From the NCBI GenBank assembly GCA_018303785.1, contig JAGVXM010000014.1:1-37473 (forward strand): 37,473 nucleotides of DNA, given 5' to 3'. Below are positions 32,926 through 37,473 of this stretch, piece by piece (the first letter of the stretch is position 1; every line of letters begins with the position of its first letter). The notes below the pieces were generated by a model. The model was not told the DNA's origin, did no database searches, and saw only the letters and a program-made list of their open reading frames with translations. This DNA is from Candidatus Pacearchaeota archaeon. GTDB taxonomy: Archaea > Nanobdellota > Nanobdellia > Pacearchaeales > GW2011-AR1. A program made the translations under genes and the position numbers.

Positions 32926-35331
32926 ATGACAGATGATAAATTCATCCTGATGGGATTAGATGATGATAACGCTAAAAATGTAGCAGAGGTATTGAAAAGT
33001 AAGACTGCAAAAAAAATACTTGATTATTTAAGTGAAACTAAAGAAGCTAGTGAAAAAGATATTGCAGACAAATTACAATTACCAATTAATACTATTGAAT
33101 ATAATTTAAAAAAACTTATTAGCGCAGGATTTGTCAAGAAATCCAGTAATTTTTTTTGGAGTGTAAAAGGTAAAAAAATTCCAATGTATACTCCTGCAAA
33201 AAAACATATAATTATTGGCGCGAAAAAGCCGACTATGAATATATTAAAATCAATATTGCCATTATTAATTATCGCATTGGGGTTAATTGCAGTTGTTCTG
33301 TTATTTTCATTTTATAATCGTGATCAGTATACATACACTGACGATTCTCTTAAAACATTTAAATCTGAAGATGAGTTGAAATCATTTTTGAAACAAAATG
33401 TGAATAAACATTATTATGGAGGGAGAACCGATAGTTTTACCGCTGCAAGCGCCGAGTCTTTAGATGTTCGATCAACTAAATCAACTGCAGGCTCTGATGA
33501 TTATTCTACTACCAATATACAAGTTACAGGTGTTGATGAAGCAGATATAATAAAAAATGATGGCAAATATATTTATGCATTGACCTATAATAAAGCATTC
33601 ATCATTGATGCTTTTCCACCTGAAGGAATGAAGGTTATTAGTGAAATAAAATTTAATGAGAGCGAAAGTGCAAGCCAAATGTTTGTTAATGGAGATACAT
33701 TGATTTTATTCACAAATACCTATATGTATGGGGGCGGATGCAGTGGTGATGTTTGCATAGCTCAAAGTGATGTAGCTATTGCGTCAGATGCTGTTAGCTC
33801 AAAAGTTGCAGAATCATCGATGATAGCTCCAGAGTATTATGGAAGTTCATGGACGAATATTTATCTTTATGATATCTCTGATAGGGAAAATATTAAGCTT
33901 GAAAAAGTTATTGAAATCGATGGTAATTATGTTAACTCTCGAATGATAGAAAATTATGTTTATTTAATTTCTAACAAAAATATAAACGTTAATAATCCTG
34001 TTCCTCCAATTTATAGATTGAATGGCCAAGAAGTGAAAACTTCAGTCGCAGATATTTATTACTGGGGATATCCTGATAGTAATTATATGTTTACATCTGT
34101 ATCTGCAATTAATGTTAATGATAGAGCATTAGATTCTAAAACTTTTTTAACTGGGTATTCTAGTTCGTTATATGTATCTGAAAAAAATATTTATTTGACG
34201 TCGACAAAATCGGTTGATTATGCAATTTATTCCGAGAAATATTTTAACGAGGTTGCTTTACCATTACTTCCTGGAGACGCCTCACTTTCAAAGATAATTA
34301 ATTCTGATGATGATGTTTATACGAGAATGTCTCGTGTCCAAGAATTTATCTACAGTCATTCGCTTACTTTGACTGGTAAAGAGAAAGAATTATTCGATCA
34401 ACAATTTCAGAAACTTCAAGAAACTTTTGAAACAAAAATTTCTAAGGAAACTGAAAGAACAGTTGTTCACAAAATAAGCATGGATAAGAATGTGATTAAT
34501 TTTGAGGAAACAGGTGAAGTTCCAGGAACTGTTTTAAACCAGTTTTCTATGGATGAACATAACGGGAATTTTAGAATTGCAACTACTACAGGAAATTGGA
34601 GAGACACTAGTTTAAATCACTTGTATATTCTTGATGAAGACTTAGATATTGTTGGTAGCGTTGAGGATTTAGCAAAAGGTGAGCGAATTTATTCGACTAG
34701 ATTCATGGGAGATAAAGTTTACATGGTTACATTTAGACAGGTAGATCCTTTGTATGTAATTGATGCTTCAAATCCAGAGAATCCTAAAGTTTTGGGTTAT
34801 CTAAAGGTTACTGGTTATTCGAGTTATTTACATCCCTATGATGAAGCTCATATAATCGGCATTGGTATGGAAGCAACTGAAGATGGTAGGGTTCAAGGGT
34901 TAAAGATCGCATTATTTGATGTTAGCGACTTTGAAAATCCAAAAGAAGCTTCAAAATACGATTTGAGCAATAAAGTTCCTGGTAAATACAGCTATTCCCA
35001 TAGTGATGCGCTATATGATCATAAAGCATTTTTATTCAGTAAAGAAAAAGGTATTTTGGTAATTCCAGTTTCAATTTCTAGTTATTCTGAAGATTATTCA
35101 ACAAATGAATATTGGCAGGGAGCATACGTCTTCAATATAAATAGTGAGGCTATTGAATATAAGGGCCGAATATCGCATTATGAATCTGAGAATTATTTGT
35201 ATTATGTAAGAAGATCATTGTACATCGGAAATAGTTTATACACTTTTTCAGACCTAAAGATTAAGGCAAACGATTTAAGTGATTTGCGGGAAATTTCAAG
35301 TGTACTTCTTCAGAATGATTACATCAAATAA
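32926..35331 (+). CDS. Membrane protein with N-terminal winged-helix domain, one TM helix and extracytoplasmic beta-propeller (Beta_propel/PF09826-like)
   Basis: wHTH AKKILDYLSETKEASEKDIADKLQLPINTIEYNLKKLISAGFVKK; TM ILPLLIIALGLIAVVLLFSFY; STTNIQVTGVDEADIIKNDGKYIYAL signature and repeated YVIDASNPENPKVLGYL-type blades. Confidence 0.85.
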   Translation: MTDDKFILMGLDDDNAKNVAEVLKSKTAKKILDYLSETKEASEKDIADKLQLPINTIEYNLKKLISAGFVKKSSNFFWSVKGKKIPMYTPAKKHIIIGAKKPTMNILKSILPLLIIALGLIAVVLLFSFYNRDQYTYTDDSLKTFKSEDELKSFLKQNVNKHYYGGRTDSFTAASAESLDVRSTKSTAGSDDYSTTNIQVTGVDEADIIKNDGKYIYALTYNKAFIIDAFPPEGMKVISEIKFNESESASQMFVNGDTLILFTNTYMYGGGCSGDVCIAQSDVAIASDAVSSKVAESSMIAPEYYGSSWTNIYLYDISDRENIKLEKVIEIDGNYVNSRMIENYVYLISNKNINVNNPVPPIYRLNGQEVKTSVADIYYWGYPDSNYMFTSVSAINVNDRALDSKTFLTGYSSSLYVSEKNIYLTSTKSVDYAIYSEKYFNEVALPLLPGDASLSKIINSDDDVYTRMSRVQEFIYSHSLTLTGKEKELFDQQFQKLQETFETKISKETERTVVHKISMDKNVINFEETGEVPGTVLNQFSMDEHNGNFRIATTTGNWRDTSLNHLYILDEDLDIVGSVEDLAKGERIYSTRFMGDKVYMVTFRQVDPLYVIDASNPENPKVLGYLKVTGYSSYLHPYDEAHIIGIGMEATEDGRVQGLKIALFDVSDFENPKEASKYDLSNKVPGKYSYSHSDALYDHKAFLFSKEKGILVIPVSISSYSEDYSTNEYWQGAYVFNINSEAIEYKGRISHYESENYLYYVRRSLYIGNSLYTFSDLKIKANDLSDLREISSVLLQNDYIK

Positions 35332-35335
35332 TTTG

Positions 35336-35365
35336 TTAAAAAAGTTTTAACCAAAAGCTTTTTAA
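35336..35365 (+). terminator. Possible terminator-like hairpin
   Basis: TTAAAAAAG...CTTTTTAA stem, 5 nt after the upstream stop codon; T-rich 3' arm. Confidence 0.3.
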
Positions 35366-35392
35366 TGCAAATTCGATTTTCAACTGAAATTC

Positions 35393-35416
35393 ATACTATA
35401 TTTTGGATTATAGTAT
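35393..35416. repeat. 8-bp inverted repeat upstream of disA
   Basis: ATACTATA-TTTTGGAT-TATAGTAT. Confidence 0.6.
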
Positions 35417-35483
35417 TTAATAGATATGATGAGTAATGAAAGAATTTAAATTTCCGAATGTATTATAACAATATAAAAAGAGC

Positions 35484-36578
35484 ATGGAAGACACAAACAT
35501 TTTCAAAGCGGAGTTAAGCAACGAGATTAATGTTCCTAAAATAAAGATTGAGGAAGTTAAGGCTTTATCGAAAATTGACCTTCTTAAAAAATTAAGTTCT
35601 GGGACTGAGCTTCGCGAAGGAATTGAGAACATAGTTAAAGGAGGTATGGGCGCAATAATTGTTGCATCGAGTCCCAAAGTAATGGAAATTGCGAAAGGAG
35701 GCTTTAAGGTTAATTGCAAATTTAATTCAAAACGTTTGACCGAATTGGCAAAAATGGATGGGGCCATAATTTTATCGGAGGATTTCAGAAAAATTCTTTT
35801 TGCAAATGTATATTTGGTTCCTGACAGCAATTTAACAAGTATTGAAACCGGAATCAGACATCAAGTTGCTGAAAGAACGGCAAAACAAATTAATGGATTG
35901 GTTATTGCTGCATCTCAACGTCGTCGAGAAATTACCATTTATTATGGGAACAGTCGTTATGTTTTACAGCATACAGAATCTTTATTACGAAGAGCAACAG
36001 AAACACTTCAAATTTTGGAAAAGCAGAGAGACGCATTTAATGAATTAATAATTAACTTTAATGTTTTAGAAATAACAAATCTGGTATCAGTTGCGGACAT
36101 CTGCCGAATTTTGCAACGAATAGAGATAATGAAAAAAATGATCAATATAATTAATGAGTTGATTATCGAATTAGGAAAAGAAGGAATTATACTAAGAATG
36201 CGAATGCGAGAGATTGTGCGTGGCATTGAAAAAGAGGAAGATTTTTTAGTTAAAGATTATAGAATTAAGCTAAATAGAATACGAAGTTTTTTCGATAATC
36301 TTAATTTTGAGGAAATTTTAGATATCGATAATATTGGATTGAATTTGTTCAAGGACTCATTGGATAAAGAAATTTCTCCGAAAGGATATAGAATCTTGAA
36401 TAAAACTAATTTACCTAAACATGATATTGAGCTTTTGATAAAAAACTTCAACAGCTTAGAGGGAATTTTCGCCTCGGAAATTGAAGATCTCGAGCGAATT
36501 TTAGGTGTTAATGCACATAATTTCAAGAAAGAATTGAATCATTTAAGAGAACAGATTTTAGTTGGGAAGCGCGTATAG
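35484..36578 (+). CDS. disA: DisA-like diadenylate cyclase (DAC domain, linker, C-terminal HhH-like region)
   Basis: GTELREGIENIVKGGMGAIIVASS, NSKRLTELAKMDGAIILSEDFRKILFANVYLVPD, ETGIRHQVAERTAKQINGLVIAASQRRREITIYYGNSRYVL, then a helical linker. Confidence 0.9.
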   Translation: MEDTNIFKAELSNEINVPKIKIEEVKALSKIDLLKKLSSGTELREGIENIVKGGMGAIIVASSPKVMEIAKGGFKVNCKFNSKRLTELAKMDGAIILSEDFRKILFANVYLVPDSNLTSIETGIRHQVAERTAKQINGLVIAASQRRREITIYYGNSRYVLQHTESLLRRATETLQILEKQRDAFNELIINFNVLEITNLVSVADICRILQRIEIMKKMINIINELIIELGKEGIILRMRMREIVRGIEKEEDFLVKDYRIKLNRIRSFFDNLNFEEILDIDNIGLNLFKDSLDKEISPKGYRILNKTNLPKHDIELLIKNFNSLEGIFASEIEDLERILGVNAHNFKKELNHLREQILVGKRV

Positions 36579-37092
36579 GAATATTTTTATAGTTTTTTTA
36601 ATTTCTTCTTTTATGAATCTTAATGTCGCTTTTAGCAAAAGAAATTGTATTGCGCCGGGATATGCTCCGATAACTATTTGCATTTCGGATGGATTAGAAA
36701 CCTTGTTGCAAGGAAATAAAATTACTGTTCCTCAAGGCTATATTACTGATGCTATTCAATTATTTAGAAAAGCTCATCATAGTTTCCGCGTTTATGGATT
36801 TGCTGTTAAAGATGATCCCGTAGATGTTAATGGATATGATTTGTTGTACATTGATTTTTTGGGAGAGGCGTATGGAAGAGCTAAGCCAACATATACTCGC
36901 CGTATTGATGCCTTAGAAAAAAAAGTACGCGAAGGATTATTTTTAACGGAATGCCTGCCAACTGTTTTTTTAAATCAAGAAATTCCTGAGTCTTCTGTTG
37001 AGGACTATAGGGAATTGCAAAAAGTATATAGAAATTTGTATGAAATAGCAAGACGAGAACATCCTCATTTTTATTATGCCTGTTCTCTATAA
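36562..37092 (+). CDS. Uncharacterised protein with signal-peptide-like N-terminus
   Basis: NIFIVFLISSFMNLNVAFS hydrophobic start; TTG start at 36562 or ATG at 36613. Confidence 0.5.
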   Translation: MGSAYRNIFIVFLISSFMNLNVAFSKRNCIAPGYAPITICISDGLETLLQGNKITVPQGYITDAIQLFRKAHHSFRVYGFAVKDDPVDVNGYDLLYIDFLGEAYGRAKPTYTRRIDALEKKVREGLFLTECLPTVFLNQEIPESSVEDYRELQKVYRNLYEIARREHPHFYYACSL

Positions 37093-37139
37093 TATACAAG
37101 AAGTTTTTTATTGAATACAATAAAATTATCTTGCATGCT

Positions 37140-37473
37140 CTATTTATGAAAATATTTTTTATAGTTAAGTTTTAATTCCATTTTATATGCATCTTCAGGC
37201 GTTTCATCGTAAAAATTTTTTAGAATTTTTGTTGCTTTAAATCCTTGTTTTCTTAGAAATAACTGCGCTGGGAGATTCGTTTCTCTTATTTCTATAATAA
37301 TTCTATCCCTTAGAGATGATGCATTACGTACAAGTTTATTAACAAGAGAGGCGCCAATGCCTTGTCTTCTATGATCCGGGTGAACGGCAAGATTCCAGAG
37401 ATATACACTTTTTCTCCTAAATTCATAAATTATGAATCCATTAATTTTTTTATCTTGCCGATAAATCCCTCCT
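37140..37473 (-). CDS. GNAT family N-acetyltransferase (RimI-like), truncated at window edge
   Basis: Own reverse translation: VYLWNLAVHPDHRRQGIGASLVNKLV...IIIEIRETNLPAQLFLRKQGFKATKILKNFYDETPEDAYKMELKL; acetyl-CoA-binding RRQGIG motif. Confidence 0.85.
   Translation of the reverse strand, partial: GGIYRQDKKINGFIIYEFRRKSVYLWNLAVHPDHRRQGIGASLVNKLVRNASSLRDRIIIEIRETNLPAQLFLRKQGFKATKILKNFYDETPEDAYKMELKLNYKKYFHK

Noticed and set aside
35393-35416. c-di-AMP (ydaO-type) riboswitch before disA
   Set aside because: Only a short single hairpin; far too small and without the multi-helix ydaO architecture.
35417-35830. 137-aa reverse-strand ORF over the 5' part of disA
   Set aside because: Antisense to conserved DAC-domain codons; no recognisable motif.

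Overview
The window is a gene-dense, AT-rich fragment of an archaeal genome. Archaeal informational genes are TBP, TFE, MCM, Alba, L15e, S17e, an ATP-dependent DNA ligase and NreA; the overall flavour is DPANN/Woesearchaeota-like, which is inference only. These sit beside three aminoacyl-tRNA synthetases that look bacterial-type (LeuRS, AlaRS, MetRS), a tRNA-Ile(GAT), pyrE-pyrF, an EndoV-family protein, a rhomboid protease, a SpoIIM-like protein and a DisA-like diadenylate cyclase. The left ~4.5 kb is an accessory island: an edge-truncated SWIM/zinc-ribbon transposase-like ORF, then an AbrB-like gene, small ORFs, an orphan 373-aa protein, an EcoRI-type adenine methylase and a DUF262-HNH nuclease. 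The strongest observations are: (1) a LeuRS with an apparently catalytically complete RBBP9/YdeN-like alpha/beta-hydrolase inserted in frame inside the CP1 editing domain; (2) the methylase/DUF262-HNH/orphan cassette; (3) a wHTH-TM-beta-propeller protein preceded by tandem palindromes; (4) a GTATATAC palindrome array between a previously uncalled AbrB-like gene and its divergent neighbour; (5) a DisA with a variant RHR motif. All family calls come from reading motifs by eye; no database search was run.
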